Notes: a model not told the origin generated them from the letters alone. A DNA stretch of 64,000 bases from Halovulum sp039180525 (GCA_039180525.1 JBCDDF010000008.1:32812-96811); one strand, 5' to 3'; numbered from the stretch's first letter, positions 33,713-43,893 are shown. Program-made: numbers and translations.

Positions 33713-35140
33713 ATGACCCGCGCCGCGCTGTCCGTTGCATCCGAATGCGCACCGTTGGTGAAAACCGGCGGGCTGGCGGATGTCGTGGGGGCGCTGCCTG
33801 CGGCGCTGGCCGGGCAGGGGTGGCACCTGCGCACGCTGCTTCCGGGCTATCCCGCGGTTCAGGAGGCGTTGGGTGGGGAGGGCGACGTCGTCTGGCAGGA
33901 CCCGGCGCTTTTCGGCGGCCCCGCGCGGCTGCGCGCGGGCCGGGTTGCGGGGCTGGATCTGCTGGTCCTGGACGCGCCGCATCTTTTTGCGCGCGAGGGC
34001 GCGATCTATCTGGGTCCGGACGGGCGCGACTGGCCCGACAACCCGGAACGTTTCGCAGCGCTGTGTTGGGCGGCAATGCGTGTGGCCCAGGGTGCGGTCG
34101 ACGGCTGGCGGCCTGAAATCGTGCACGCCCATGACTGGCAGGCGGGGCTGTTGCCGACCTATCTGGACCTGCAGGGCATCGCCACCCCGACGCTGTTCAC
34201 CGTCCACAACATCGCCTTTCACGGCTTCGCGCCCGCCGATCGGCTGGCCGGGCTGCGCCTTCCAGCGGCGCGGTTCAATCCCGGCGGGTTGGAATATTAC
34301 GGCCAACTGAGCGCGCTGAAGGCGGGGCTGCTCGACGCCACCGCGATCTCCACCGTCAGCCCGACCTACGCCGCGGAGCTGACCACGCCCGAATTCGGCA
34401 TGGGGCTGGAGGGCGTGGTCGCGGGGCGCGGTGCCGATCTGCACGGTATTCTGAATGGCATCGACACCGATGCTTGGTCGCCGGCCACCGACCCCTTGAT
34501 CCAGCGCTTCAAGACCCCGCGCGGCAAGGCCAAGAACCGAAAGGCGCTGCTGCAGGAGTTCGGCCTGACCGATGCCGGCGGCCCGCTTTGCGTGGTGGTC
34601 ACGCGGCTGACGGCGCAGAAGGGTTTGGATCTGTTGGCCGAGGCCCTGCCGCGGCTGCTGGCGCAGGGCGGCATGCTGGCGCTACTCGGGTCCGGCGATC
34701 CGGGGCTTGAGGACCGGTTTCGCGGCCTGGCCGCGCAGTCGGGCCAGGTGGCCGCGCATATCGGTTATGACGAGGCGCTCAGCCACCGCATGTTCGCCGG
34801 CGGCGATGCGGTGCTGGTGCCGTCACGGTTCGAACCTTGCGGTCTTACGCAGATGTATGGGCTGCGTTACGGCGCAGTGCCGCTGGTGGCGCGCACCGGC
34901 GGGTTGGCCGATGCGGTGATCGACGCCAACGAGGCGGCGCTGCGTGCCGGCGTCGCCACCGGCATCGTCTTCGCCCCGGTGACGGCCGCAGCACTGGCCC
35001 ATGCCTTCGACCGGCTGGGGGCGCTTTATGCCGACCGGGAGGGTTGGGCGCGGCTACAGGCAAACGCGATGGCGCACCCCGTCGGCTGGGACCGCTCTGC
35101 CGCGAGCTATGCCGCGCTTTACGACCGCCTGACCGCATGA
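33713..35140 (+). CDS. glgA: Glycogen synthase
   Basis: Transfers glucose from ADP-glucose to the growing alpha-1,4 chain (GT5). The 475-aa protein begins ALSVASECAPLVKTGGLADVVG with the ADP-glucose-binding KTGGL motif, has HAHDWQAGLLPTYL and LFTVHNIAFHG in the N-domain, and VTRLTAQKGLDLLAEALPRL, VPSRFEPCGLTQMYGLRYGA and RTGGLADAVIDAN in the C-domain. It starts 4 bp after glgC and overlaps glgX by 4 bp (ATGA). Confidence 0.97.
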   Translation: MTRAALSVASECAPLVKTGGLADVVGALPAALAGQGWHLRTLLPGYPAVQEALGGEGDVVWQDPALFGGPARLRAGRVAGLDLLVLDAPHLFAREGAIYLGPDGRDWPDNPERFAALCWAAMRVAQGAVDGWRPEIVHAHDWQAGLLPTYLDLQGIATPTLFTVHNIAFHGFAPADRLAGLRLPAARFNPGGLEYYGQLSALKAGLLDATAISTVSPTYAAELTTPEFGMGLEGVVAGRGADLHGILNGIDTDAWSPATDPLIQRFKTPRGKAKNRKALLQEFGLTDAGGPLCVVVTRLTAQKGLDLLAEALPRLLAQGGMLALLGSGDPGLEDRFRGLAAQSGQVAAHIGYDEALSHRMFAGGDAVLVPSRFEPCGLTQMYGLRYGAVPLVARTGGLADAVIDANEAALRAGVATGIVFAPVTAAALAHAFDRLGALYADREGWARLQANAMAHPVGWDRSAASYAALYDRLTA

Positions 35141-37176
35141 ACCGCGCGATCGGCCCCGGGCGCCCGCATCTGCTGGGCGCGACCGTCACCGCCGATGGCG
35201 TGAACTTCGCGCTGTTCTCCGCCCATGCCGAGGCGGTGGAGTTATGCCTGTTCGACGACGGTGGCGCGCAGACCGCGACGCTGGTTTTGCCCGAACGCAG
35301 CGGCGATATCTGGCATGGTGAGATCGCCGGGCTGGCCGCGGGTCAACGCTATGCCTACCGCGTCCACGGGCCCTATGCGCCCAATCAGGGCCACCGGTTC
35401 AATGCGCGAAAGCTTCTGATCGACCCCTATGCCCGCGCGCTGGACGGGCCGCTGGTCTGGAACCCCGCGCTGATGGGGTATTGCGCCGGCACCTCCTCGC
35501 ACGACCTCTGCGCCGATGACCGCGACAGCGCGGCTTTCGTGCCGAAATCCATGGTCACCGCGCCCGCCGCTTTGGCCGAGGAACCGCGCCCGAACACGCC
35601 CTGGGCCGATACGGTGATTTACGAGGCGCATGCCAAGGGGCTGACCATGCGCCACCCCGATGTGCAGGCGAAGGGCACCTATCTGGGGCTTTGCGAGCCG
35701 CCGATCCTTGATCATCTGCACCGCGTGGGCATCACCGCGATCGAGTTTTTGCCCGTGCAGGGCTTCATCGAAGACGCCTATCTGGCGGAGGCCGGGCGCA
35801 CCAATTATTGGGGCTATCAGACGCTGACCTTCTTCGCCCCGGAACGCCGCTATGCTGCCGCCGATCCGGCGGCCGAGTTCCGCGAGATGACACGCCGGTT
35901 CCACGAAGCCGGGATCGAGGTCATCCTCGATGTGGTCTACAACCATTCCTGCGAGGGCGACTGGCCGGGCCCGACGCTGATGTTTCGCGGCATCGACAAT
36001 GCCAGCTACTACCGGCTGGGCCCGGACGGGCATTCCTATCTGAACGACACCGGCACCGGCAACACGCTCAACGCCGCGCATCCGGCGATGCAGCGGCTGA
36101 TCCTGGACAGCCTGCGGTACTGGGTGGAGGTCATGGGCGTCGACGGCTTCCGGTTCGATCTGGCCGCCGTGCTGGGGCGCGAGGGGCGCGGGTTTGACCC
36201 CGGCGCCGGCCTGCTGGACGCGTTGCGTCAGGACCCGGTGCTGGCGGGCGTCAAGCTGATCGCGGAGCCCTGGGATATCGGGCCCGGCGGCTACCAGTTG
36301 GGTGGATTCCCACCGCCCTTTGCGGAATGGAACGATCTGTTCCGCGACACCGCGCGGCGCTATTGGCGCGGCGATGCGGGGGAGACGCGGCACGTGTCGG
36401 CCGCGGTCGCCGGCAGCGCTGCACAGTTCGATCATTCCGGGCGGAAAGCCACGGCTTCGGTCAATTTCCTTACCGCCCATGACGGGTTCACGCTTGCCGA
36501 TGTCACCAGCTATACCCAGCGCCACAACGAGGCCAATGGCGAGGGCAATCGCGACGGTCACGACCCGAATTTTTCTGACAATCTGGGCGTCGAAGGGCCG
36601 ACCGAGGACACCGCGATCCGGGCCGCGCGTGCCGGCCGCCGCCGCAACCTGCTGGCCACGCTTCTGCTGTCCCAGGGCACGCCGATGCTGCTGGCCGGCG
36701 ACGAGATGGGTAACAGCCAGTCGGGCAATAACAACGCCTATGTTCAGGACAATGACATCGGCTGGGTCGACTGGTCCGCCGATCCGGGTTTCGTCGATTA
36801 TGTGGCCGAATTGACCGGATTGCGTCGAGATCTGCCGATGCTGCGCCAGTCGCGCTTTCTGCACGGCCAGACCCGCGCCGATGGCCGGCCCGATCTGGTT
36901 TGGCGCCGGGCCGACGGCGCCCAGATGCAGGCCGTCGATTGGGATGCGGCGCCGGATATTCTGTGCGTCGAAAAACGCATGGCAGCCGGCGCGCCCGACT
37001 ATGCCGATACCGCCGATGCCGCCTATCTTATCTTCAATCGCGGCGGGCCGGGTCAGGCCAGCCTGCCGCCGGGCAACTGGACCCATGTCTTCACCAGCGC
37101 CGGGCGGTCCGTGCTGGGCGATGATCATGTGCGGCTGCCCGGACCGTGTGTCTGTGTCCTCCACCAGAAGGGATAA
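35137..37176 (+). CDS. glgX: Glycogen debranching enzyme (isoamylase type)
   Basis: Hydrolyses alpha-1,6 branches of phosphorylase-limit glycogen. The 679-aa GH13 protein starts with a CBM48-like module (PHLLGATVTADGVNFALFSA), then the barrel with IYEAHAKGLTMRHPDV, NYWGYQTLTFFAPERRYAA, VILDVVYNHSCEGD, GFRFDLAAVLGR (nucleophile Asp), KLIAEPWDIGPGGYQLGGFP (acid/base Glu) and FLTAHDGFTLADV (Asp). ATG overlaps the glgA stop. GlgX/TreX type is supported by YNxKHNxANGE-like NEANGEGNRDGHD. Confidence 0.96.
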   Translation: MNRAIGPGRPHLLGATVTADGVNFALFSAHAEAVELCLFDDGGAQTATLVLPERSGDIWHGEIAGLAAGQRYAYRVHGPYAPNQGHRFNARKLLIDPYARALDGPLVWNPALMGYCAGTSSHDLCADDRDSAAFVPKSMVTAPAALAEEPRPNTPWADTVIYEAHAKGLTMRHPDVQAKGTYLGLCEPPILDHLHRVGITAIEFLPVQGFIEDAYLAEAGRTNYWGYQTLTFFAPERRYAAADPAAEFREMTRRFHEAGIEVILDVVYNHSCEGDWPGPTLMFRGIDNASYYRLGPDGHSYLNDTGTGNTLNAAHPAMQRLILDSLRYWVEVMGVDGFRFDLAAVLGREGRGFDPGAGLLDALRQDPVLAGVKLIAEPWDIGPGGYQLGGFPPPFAEWNDLFRDTARRYWRGDAGETRHVSAAVAGSAAQFDHSGRKATASVNFLTAHDGFTLADVTSYTQRHNEANGEGNRDGHDPNFSDNLGVEGPTEDTAIRAARAGRRRNLLATLLLSQGTPMLLAGDEMGNSQSGNNNAYVQDNDIGWVDWSADPGFVDYVAELTGLRRDLPMLRQSRFLHGQTRADGRPDLVWRRADGAQMQAVDWDAAPDILCVEKRMAAGAPDYADTADAAYLIFNRGGPGQASLPPGNWTHVFTSAGRSVLGDDHVRLPGPCVCVLHQKG

Positions 37177-37180
37177 TTCG

Positions 37181-38812
37181 ATGTCCATCGCCACCCACGC
37201 CACGCAACCCATCGACGGACAGAAACCGGGCACCTCGGGCCTGCGCAAAAAGACTGCCGTCTTCATGGCGCCGCACTATCTGGAAAACTTCGTCCAGAGC
37301 ATCTTCGATGGGATCGGCGCCGCCGCGGGTAAGACGTTCGTCCTTGGCGGGGACGGGCGTTACTTCAACGACCGAGCGGCGCAGGTGATCCTGCGCATGG
37401 CTGCCGCCAACGGTGCTGCGCGGGTGATCGTCGGGCGCGCTGGGCTTCTGTCCACCCCCGCCGCGTCTCACCTGATCCGCCTGCGGGAGACGGATGGCGG
37501 CATCATCCTTTCGGCCAGCCACAACCCTGGCGGCCCGCAGGAGGATTTCGGCGTAAAGTTCAATACCCCCAATGGCGGCCCTGCGCCCGAAGAGGTGACG
37601 GGCCGGATCCACGCGGCGACGCAGGCGATTTCGGAGTACCGGATCTTGGAGACGCACGACGCCGATCTGGGGGCCTTGGGCGAAAGCCGGATGGGCGATA
37701 TGGTGGTCGAGGTTGTCGACCCCGTGGGCGACTATGCCGATCTGATGCAGTCGCTGTTCGACTTCGATGCGATCCGCCGGCTGTTCGCGGGCGGGTTCAC
37801 CATGCGGTTCGACGCCATGCATGCGGTCACCGGCCCTTATGCGATGCACATCCTGGAGGGGCTTTTGGGCGCGCCGGAGGGCACCGTGGCGAATGGTCGG
37901 CCAAGCCCCGATTTCGGCGGTGGTCATCCCGACCCGAACCCGGTCTGGGCCAAGCCGCTGATGGATCTGATGATGGGCGACACTGCGCCGGATTTCGGCG
38001 CCGCCTCCGACGGTGACGGGGATCGCAACATGATCGTCGGCCGCGGCGCGTATGTGACGCCGTCGGACAGCCTTGCGCTTCTGGCCGCGCATGCGCATTT
38101 GGCCCCGGGCTATCGCGACGGTCTGGCCGGTGTGGCGCGGTCGATGCCGACCTCGGCGGCGGTGGATCGCGTGGCCGCGGCAAAGGGGATCGCGGTCTAT
38201 GAGACGCCCACGGGCTGGAAGTTCTTCGGCTCGTTGCTCGATGCCGGTCGCGCGACGCTGTGCGGCGAGGAAAGCGCCGGCACTGGGTCCAACCATGTGC
38301 GCGAGAAGGACGGGCTTTGGGCGGTGCTTCTGTGGCTCAACATCCTGGCTGCGACCGGCAAATCGGTGGCGGAATTGCTGCGCGATCATTGGGCGGAATA
38401 CGGGCGCAACTATTACTCGCGCCACGATTACGAAGGCGTCGATGCCGGCGGCGCCGGGGCGTTGATGGAGGCGGTGCGCGGCAAGCTGGCCGATCTGCCC
38501 GGACAGTCCTTTGCCGGGTTGACCATCGAGGCCGCCGACGAGTTCGCCTATACCGATCCGGTGGACGGCTCGCAAAGCGCAGGCCAGGGGCTGAGGGTGA
38601 TGTTTCAGGGTGGCAGCCGGATCGTCTATCGCCTGTCGGGCACCGGCACGGTGGGCGCGACGCTCAGGGTCTATCTGGAACGCTACGAGCCCGACCCGGC
38701 GCGCCAGCACGACGACCCGCAAGAGGCACTGGCCGAGATCATCCGCGCGGCGGAGCAGATCGCCGGCATATCCGACCATTGCGGGCGGGACGCACCGGAC
38801 GTGCGAACGTGA
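37181..38812 (+). CDS. pgm: Phosphoglucomutase (alpha-D-glucose phosphate-specific)
   Basis: Interconverts glucose 1-phosphate and glucose 6-phosphate, linking the glycogen operon to glycolysis. The 543-aa protein has the active-site serine loop GGIILSASHNPGGPQEDFGVKF (near 105), the Mg loop ASDGDGDRNMIVG, the sugar loop GEESAGTGSNHVREKDG and the phosphate-binding RLSGTGTVGATLRVY. It starts 4 bp after glgX and is last in the operon; a palindromic repeat follows 2 bp after its stop and may serve as its 3' end. Confidence 0.96.
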   Translation: MSIATHATQPIDGQKPGTSGLRKKTAVFMAPHYLENFVQSIFDGIGAAAGKTFVLGGDGRYFNDRAAQVILRMAAANGAARVIVGRAGLLSTPAASHLIRLRETDGGIILSASHNPGGPQEDFGVKFNTPNGGPAPEEVTGRIHAATQAISEYRILETHDADLGALGESRMGDMVVEVVDPVGDYADLMQSLFDFDAIRRLFAGGFTMRFDAMHAVTGPYAMHILEGLLGAPEGTVANGRPSPDFGGGHPDPNPVWAKPLMDLMMGDTAPDFGAASDGDGDRNMIVGRGAYVTPSDSLALLAAHAHLAPGYRDGLAGVARSMPTSAAVDRVAAAKGIAVYETPTGWKFFGSLLDAGRATLCGEESAGTGSNHVREKDGLWAVLLWLNILAATGKSVAELLRDHWAEYGRNYYSRHDYEGVDAGGAGALMEAVRGKLADLPGQSFAGLTIEAADEFAYTDPVDGSQSAGQGLRVMFQGGSRIVYRLSGTGTVGATLRVYLERYEPDPARQHDDPQEALAEIIRAAEQIAGISDHCGRDAPDVRT

Positions 38813-38813
38813 C

Positions 38814-38848
38814 GGGGGATGGGGTGAAACCCCATCCTACGGCGGCGC
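38814..38848. repeat. REP-like palindrome, copy A
   Basis: Core GATGGGGT-GAA-ACCCCATC (38818-38836) is a perfect 8-bp hairpin, flanked by CCTACGGCGGCG. About 30 bp are identical, in inverted orientation, to copy B at 39786. It sits directly after the pgm stop and can act as a transcription end or mRNA stabiliser. Confidence 0.85.
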
Positions 38849-38859
38849 GTGAGCGAGGC

Positions 38860-39654
38860 TTAGAGCAGATGTTTGAGATGCGGCCGTAATTCCGGGTACT
38901 TCGTTCTAGCTTCTTCCAGATAGTCCCGGAAACGCGGCAGAGCATCTACGATCAAGCATTGGGCATCGCGTTGGTCCTGAAACAGCCTCGCCACGGCATC
39001 TTCGGGCATCGGACCGCGTGTCCACCTCATCGAGTCTTTAAAAAGCAGGTCTTTGTTGTCTTCCAGCAGTTGAATAGCGCGGCGATGGGTCCATTCAGGC
39101 TTGATTGGTGGCGGCTCATCGTCGGGCAAAAGCACGGAGAAGGCAATTGGCATATCCTGGTCGTCAATTTCATCAACTGAGGCGGGCCAGGTTACGAAGT
39201 CGTTGAAGTAAGAGTGTAGTAGGAGGCCGCTGATCGGGGATCGTATCGTTGCGGTTTCCCGATCGGACCCGAAGAAGTGGCGAAAAGGCCCATTTGCGAC
39301 CTTCGGCCGGTCGACGTGATAGCGTGCGATAATGTCTTCACGCTGGATCCAGCCATAGACCTGCCCGGAAAGGTACTGCCATTCGATATGTCCGGCATGT
39401 GTGAACAGACCTTGCTGCAGCCCGGGGACGATCACCACCTTGTCGCCGAAAACCACGCCCTCCGGCACCGGTTTGCGCCGGCTGCGCGGTTTCGCCTCTG
39501 CGGTGGCGGCTGCAACGGGTTCAGCGGCGTTTGGTTTTGACGCGCCGCCCGATGCTTTCGCAGGCTGGGCGCCGGCCGGATGGCGAGGGTACTGCCATGC
39601 CATGTAAGCGACGACGACCCCCACAGCCGCAATCCCGAGGGCGATCAAGTCCAT
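38860..39654 (-). CDS. Membrane-anchored protein of unknown function between two inverted REP repeats
   Basis: A 264-aa protein that I do not recognise. It has one N-terminal membrane segment (about 2-20, LIALGIAAVGVVVAYMAW), a low-complexity Ala/Lys/Pro linker (about 25-60), and a soluble part with KVVIVPGLQQGLFTHAGHIEWQYL, GLLLHSYFNDFVTWP and a charged helical C-terminus (RRAIQLLEDNKDLLFKDSMRW, LEEARTKYPELRPHLKHLL). ATG 39654 has AAGGA 8 nt upstream. Codon use in the soluble part is a little less GC-rich than in the neighbouring glg genes. The inverted repeats on both sides (38814, 39786) suggest the segment could have moved as a unit. Confidence 0.75.
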   Translation of the reverse strand: MDLIALGIAAVGVVVAYMAWQYPRHPAGAQPAKASGGASKPNAAEPVAAATAEAKPRSRRKPVPEGVVFGDKVVIVPGLQQGLFTHAGHIEWQYLSGQVYGWIQREDIIARYHVDRPKVANGPFRHFFGSDRETATIRSPISGLLLHSYFNDFVTWPASVDEIDDQDMPIAFSVLLPDDEPPPIKPEWTHRRAIQLLEDNKDLLFKDSMRWTRGPMPEDAVARLFQDQRDAQCLIVDALPRFRDYLEEARTKYPELRPHLKHLL

Positions 39655-39785
39655 TGCCAAAGTCCTTTTCTGGTAAGCGTCGCCAGACCGGCTCGCTTAC
39701 CAAAGACAATCCGAGGCTGTATGTCGACACCCGATGCGCGCCAGGGGCGTAGCGCCGGGGGATGCGTCTGCCATGTCAAAGAGGC

Positions 39786-39817
39786 GACGCCGTAGGATGG
39801 GGTTTCACCCCATCCCC
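39786..39817. repeat. REP-like palindrome, copy B (inverted relative to copy A)
   Basis: Core GATGGGGT-TTC-ACCCCATC (39796-39814) with the upstream CGCCGTAG flank; it is the reverse complement of copy A over about 30 bp. It ends 2 bp before the 3' end of the DUF2160 gene of the glycerol operon. Confidence 0.85.
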
Positions 39818-39819
39818 AC

Positions 39820-40098
39820 TCACACTTTCCAAAAGCAGAACACGCCCCAGGCGACCGCAATGCCCAGCGGTGTCCAGAGTGCGGCATCCGACAGGGCCAG
39901 CCAGGCCAGGAAGATATAGACCGTCCCCAACAGCGTGATGAACAGCCGATCGCCGCGCGTCGTCTCCAACCCCCGGATGCCGCGGCGCGCCGCGCCGCCG
40001 GGGCGCAGGATCTCGATCGCCGTCAGCAGGCCGAGTGCGCTGAAGATGCCGATGAAAATTAGCGCTGTCGGCCAGGTCCAGGCCATCCATCCCAGCAT
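39820..40098 (-). CDS. DUF2160 small membrane subunit of the glycerol ABC transporter (GlpU-like)
   Basis: Last gene of the glycerol ABC operon. The 92-aa protein has three hydrophobic segments (about 8-28, 53-70 and 72-90) with a conserved RPGGAARRGIRGLETTRGDRLF loop, the DUF2160 pattern. In Rhizobium the equivalent glpU lies in the glpSTPQUV glycerol transport operon; its exact role is unknown. It follows the permease gene after 1 bp. ATG 40098 is chosen because upstream in-frame sequence adds 11 residues from the permease end. Confidence 0.82.
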   Translation of the reverse strand: MLGWMAWTWPTALIFIGIFSALGLLTAIEILRPGGAARRGIRGLETTRGDRLFITLLGTVYIFLAWLALSDAALWTPLGIAVAWGVFCFWKV

Positions 40099-40099
40099 G

Positions 40100-40897
<798 letters not shown>

Positions 40898-40898
40898 G

Positions 40899-41759
40899 TC
40901 AACTCTCCTCCCGGGTCATGACGGTGTAGAAAATCCAGCTGACCAGCAGCGTGATGGCGAAATAGATCAGGCTCATCGCCGCCGCGGGTCCCAGGTCGAA
41001 CTGCCCCAGTGCGATTTTGACCAGGTCGATGGACAGCAGCGTCGTGGAATTGCCCGGGCCGCCGCCGGTCAGCACGAAGGGCTCGGTGTAGATGTTGAAG
41101 CTGTCCATGAAGCGCAGCAGGATCGCGATGGTCAGCACGCGGCGCATCTTGGGCAACTGGATATAACGGAACACCGACCAGTTCGACGCGCCATCGATCC
41201 GCGCCGCCTGGTAATAGGCATCCGGGATCGACACCAACCCGGCATAGCACAGCAGCACCACCAGCGACGTCCAGTGCCAGACATCCATCACGATGATGGT
41301 GATCCAGGCCGCCAGCGGGTCCTGGGTCATGTCATAGGAAATCCCCAGGACCTCGTTCATGAAATAGCCCAACAGGCCGATGCCGGGCAGGGTGAAGATG
41401 TTCCACATCGCCCCCACCACGTTCCAGGGGATCAGCATGGGCAGCGCCATCAGCACCAGGCAGACCGAGACCCAAGGCCCCTTGCGCGGCATCGCCAGCG
41501 CGATGGCGATGCCCAGCGGCACCTCGATGGCCAGGATCAGCGCGGTAAACAGGAACTGCCGGCCCAGGGCGGCGTGGAACCGGTCGGACCGCAGGATCTG
41601 CTGGAACCAGTCCAACCCCTGCCAGAAAAAGACGTTGTCGCCAAAGGTCTCCTGCACCGAGTAGTTGACGACGGTCATCATCGGGATCAGCGCATTGAAC
41701 GCCACCAGCGCCACGACCGGCGCGACCAGCCACCAGGCGCGGTGATTGACGGACTTCAT
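40899..41759 (-). CDS. Glycerol ABC transporter permease (GlpP-like)
   Basis: Second permease, MalF type, 286 aa with six membrane segments. The N-terminus AWWLVAPVVALVAFNALIPMMTVVNYSVQETFGDN and the loop YYQAARIDGASNWSVFRYIQLPKM (EAA motif) are typical of CUT1 transporters. Its start overlaps the end of the upstream ATPase gene by 4 bp. Confidence 0.88.
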   Translation of the reverse strand: MKSVNHRAWWLVAPVVALVAFNALIPMMTVVNYSVQETFGDNVFFWQGLDWFQQILRSDRFHAALGRQFLFTALILAIEVPLGIAIALAMPRKGPWVSVCLVLMALPMLIPWNVVGAMWNIFTLPGIGLLGYFMNEVLGISYDMTQDPLAAWITIIVMDVWHWTSLVVLLCYAGLVSIPDAYYQAARIDGASNWSVFRYIQLPKMRRVLTIAILLRFMDSFNIYTEPFVLTGGGPGNSTTLLSIDLVKIALGQFDLGPAAAMSLIYFAITLLVSWIFYTVMTREES

Positions 41760-42835
41760 CGCGCGGCCTCCGTGGCCAGCCAGCCGTCGGCATAAAGCCG
41801 GGTCTGGTCGGGGCGGAAGGCCAGGTGCACGGTTTCGCCCTGCGCCGGCACCGGGCCATCGACGATGGCGGCGACACGGGCCTCACCTCCGGCCACCGCC
41901 TCGACCAGGTTATAGCGGCCCAGATCGGCGACCTTGCGCACCTGTGCTGGCAGGCCGGTGTCGGACAGGGTCACGAATTCCGGCCGCACGCCGATCTCCG
42001 TCCGCCCCGCCGCGGGTTTGACGATTTCGCCTTCCAGCGCCACCGGCGCGCCGTTCAAGAACGCGGCTCCGTCGCGCACCTCGCAGGGCAGGATATTCAT
42101 GCCCGGGCTGCCGATGAAATGGCCCACGAACGTATGCTCGGGCCGTTCGAACAACTCCTGCGGCGTGCCGGTCTGCACCACCGTGCCCAGATCCATCACC
42201 ACAACCGTATCGGCGAAGGTCAGCGCCTCGGTTTGATCATGGGTGACATAGATCATGGTGGTCCGGGTGCGTTGATGCAGCTCTTTAAGTTTGGACCGCA
42301 GCTTCCATTTCAGATGCGGGTCGATCACGGTCAGCGGTTCGTCGAACATCACCACGTTGACATCGTCGCGCACCAGCCCCCGACCCATGGAGATCTTTTG
42401 TTTGTTGTCGGGCGACAGATGCGCGGCGCGGGTGGCCAGCATCGGCTCCACCTCCAGCATCGCGGCGATCTCGCGCACGCGCGCATCGACCGTCTGCGCC
42501 GCCACCCCGCGATTGCGCAGTGGAAAGGCCAGATTGTCGTAGACGGTCATCGTGTCGTAGATCACCGGGAACTGGAACACCTGCGCGATGTTGCGCGCAT
42601 CCGGCGCGCGGGCCGTCACATCCACGCCGTCGAACAGGATCTGCCCTTCCGACGGCGTGACCAGGCCAGAGATGATGTTGAGCAGCGTCGACTTCCCGCA
42701 GCCGGACGGGCCCAGCAGCGCATAGGCGCCGCCGTCGCGCCATTCCAGGTCGATCCGCTTCAGCGCGTAATCGTCCGGCCCGGTGGGATTGGCGTCGTAG
42801 GAATGGCGCAGGTTCGAAAGCGTGATTGTCGCCAT
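41756..42835 (-). CDS. Glycerol ABC transporter ATPase with degenerate signature motif (GlpT-like)
   Basis: A 359-aa MalK-like ATPase. Walker A GPSGCGKS (42-49), Walker B VVMFDE (161-166) and the switch His199 (YVTHDQTEA) are intact, but the ABC signature reads LSPDNKQ (140-146) instead of LSGGQ. A C-terminal OB-like regulatory domain (about 240-355) follows. In the paired ATPase upstream the pattern is reversed, so together they make one canonical and one degenerate site. ATG 42835 touches the stop of the upstream gene (TGATG). The named relatives are the rhizobial GlpS/GlpT pair; the letter assigned is by order. Confidence 0.88.
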   Translation of the reverse strand: MATITLSNLRHSYDANPTGPDDYALKRIDLEWRDGGAYALLGPSGCGKSTLLNIISGLVTPSEGQILFDGVDVTARAPDARNIAQVFQFPVIYDTMTVYDNLAFPLRNRGVAAQTVDARVREIAAMLEVEPMLATRAAHLSPDNKQKISMGRGLVRDDVNVVMFDEPLTVIDPHLKWKLRSKLKELHQRTRTTMIYVTHDQTEALTFADTVVVMDLGTVVQTGTPQELFERPEHTFVGHFIGSPGMNILPCEVRDGAAFLNGAPVALEGEIVKPAAGRTEIGVRPEFVTLSDTGLPAQVRKVADLGRYNLVEAVAGGEARVAAIVDGPVPAQGETVHLAFRPDQTRLYADGWLATEAAR

Positions 42836-43893
42836 CAGGCTGCCCGCGCCCCATCTGCGCCAAAATAGAGGCAATGCCGCGGGTCGAGGAAGAACTCGTG
42901 TTCGGCGCCCAACTGATAGGGATGGGTGCCATGGGCCAGCGATACCCAGTTGTCGCCACCCATGCTGAAATGGGCGCTGCTCTCCGATCCGCTGAGTTCG
43001 GTCACCTGCACCGTGCCGCGCACGGGCACGGTGGCCGTTTCGCTGCGCTGGGGCAGCACGTGATGCGGGCGGATGGCGACGGTATAGGTGCCATCGGCCA
43101 GGCCCGCCGGCGCGCCCTCCAGCGGCCAAGCGGTGGCGCCCAGCCGCGCCTCGCCACCAGCTTTCGTGACCTGGGCGCTGTTGATCGGCGGGTTTGAGAA
43201 CACCTGCGCCGCGCGCAGGGTGGCGGGCGCGCGATAGATCTCGGCCGTAGGCCCGGTTTGCACCACCGCGCCGTCATGCATCAGCACCGTATGCCCGCCA
43301 AGCAGCAGCGCCTCCTCCGGCTCGGAGGTCGCATAGACCACCACCGCGCCGCGCCCGGCGAAGAGTTCTGGCAACTGGTCGCGCAATTCCTCGCGCAGCT
43401 TGTAATCCAGGTTGGCCAGCGGCTCGTCCAGAAACACCGCGCGGCTTTCCTTCGCGATGGCGCGCGCCAGCGCGGTCCGCTGCTGTTGCCCGCCCGACAA
43501 TTCCTGCGGGCGGCGGTTCAGCATCGGGCGCAGTTGCAGAATGTCCGCCGCCTCTTCGACCCGGCGCTTGACCTCGGCCCGGCCCATCCGGGCGACGCGC
43601 AGCGGGGAGGCGATATTGTCGAACACCGTCATATGCGGGTAGTTGACGAAGAACTGGTGCACCAGGCTGATATTGCGCTTCTGCGTGTTCACCCGGGTCA
43701 CATCCGCCCCGTCGAACAGCACCTGGCCACCGGCTGCGGGGTCGAGCCCGGCCATCAGCTTTATCAGCGATGTCTTTCCCGCGCCGGTCTCGCCCAACAG
43801 CACATTGAACCGGCCCGGCTCCAGCGTCAGAGAGGTCGGTTTGATATGGGTCACCGGGCCGACCCGCTTGGTGATGTCGCGCAATTCGATCAT
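42835..43893 (-). CDS. Glycerol ABC transporter ATPase lacking the switch histidine (GlpS-like)
   Basis: A 352-aa MalK-like ATPase. Walker A GETGAGKT (34-41), signature LSGGQQQ (132-138) and Walker B AVFLDE (152-157) are canonical, but the position of the H-loop histidine is Ser190 in VYATSEPEEA, where paralogues read VTHDQ. A C-terminal OB-like domain follows from about 230. Such a protein would be expected to need its partner's intact catalytic half. It begins 44 bp after the binding-protein gene and runs straight into the GlpT-like gene. Confidence 0.88.
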   Translation of the reverse strand: MIELRDITKRVGPVTHIKPTSLTLEPGRFNVLLGETGAGKTSLIKLMAGLDPAAGGQVLFDGADVTRVNTQKRNISLVHQFFVNYPHMTVFDNIASPLRVARMGRAEVKRRVEEAADILQLRPMLNRRPQELSGGQQQRTALARAIAKESRAVFLDEPLANLDYKLREELRDQLPELFAGRGAVVVYATSEPEEALLLGGHTVLMHDGAVVQTGPTAEIYRAPATLRAAQVFSNPPINSAQVTKAGGEARLGATAWPLEGAPAGLADGTYTVAIRPHHVLPQRSETATVPVRGTVQVTELSGSESSAHFSMGGDNWVSLAHGTHPYQLGAEHEFFLDPRHCLYFGADGARAA

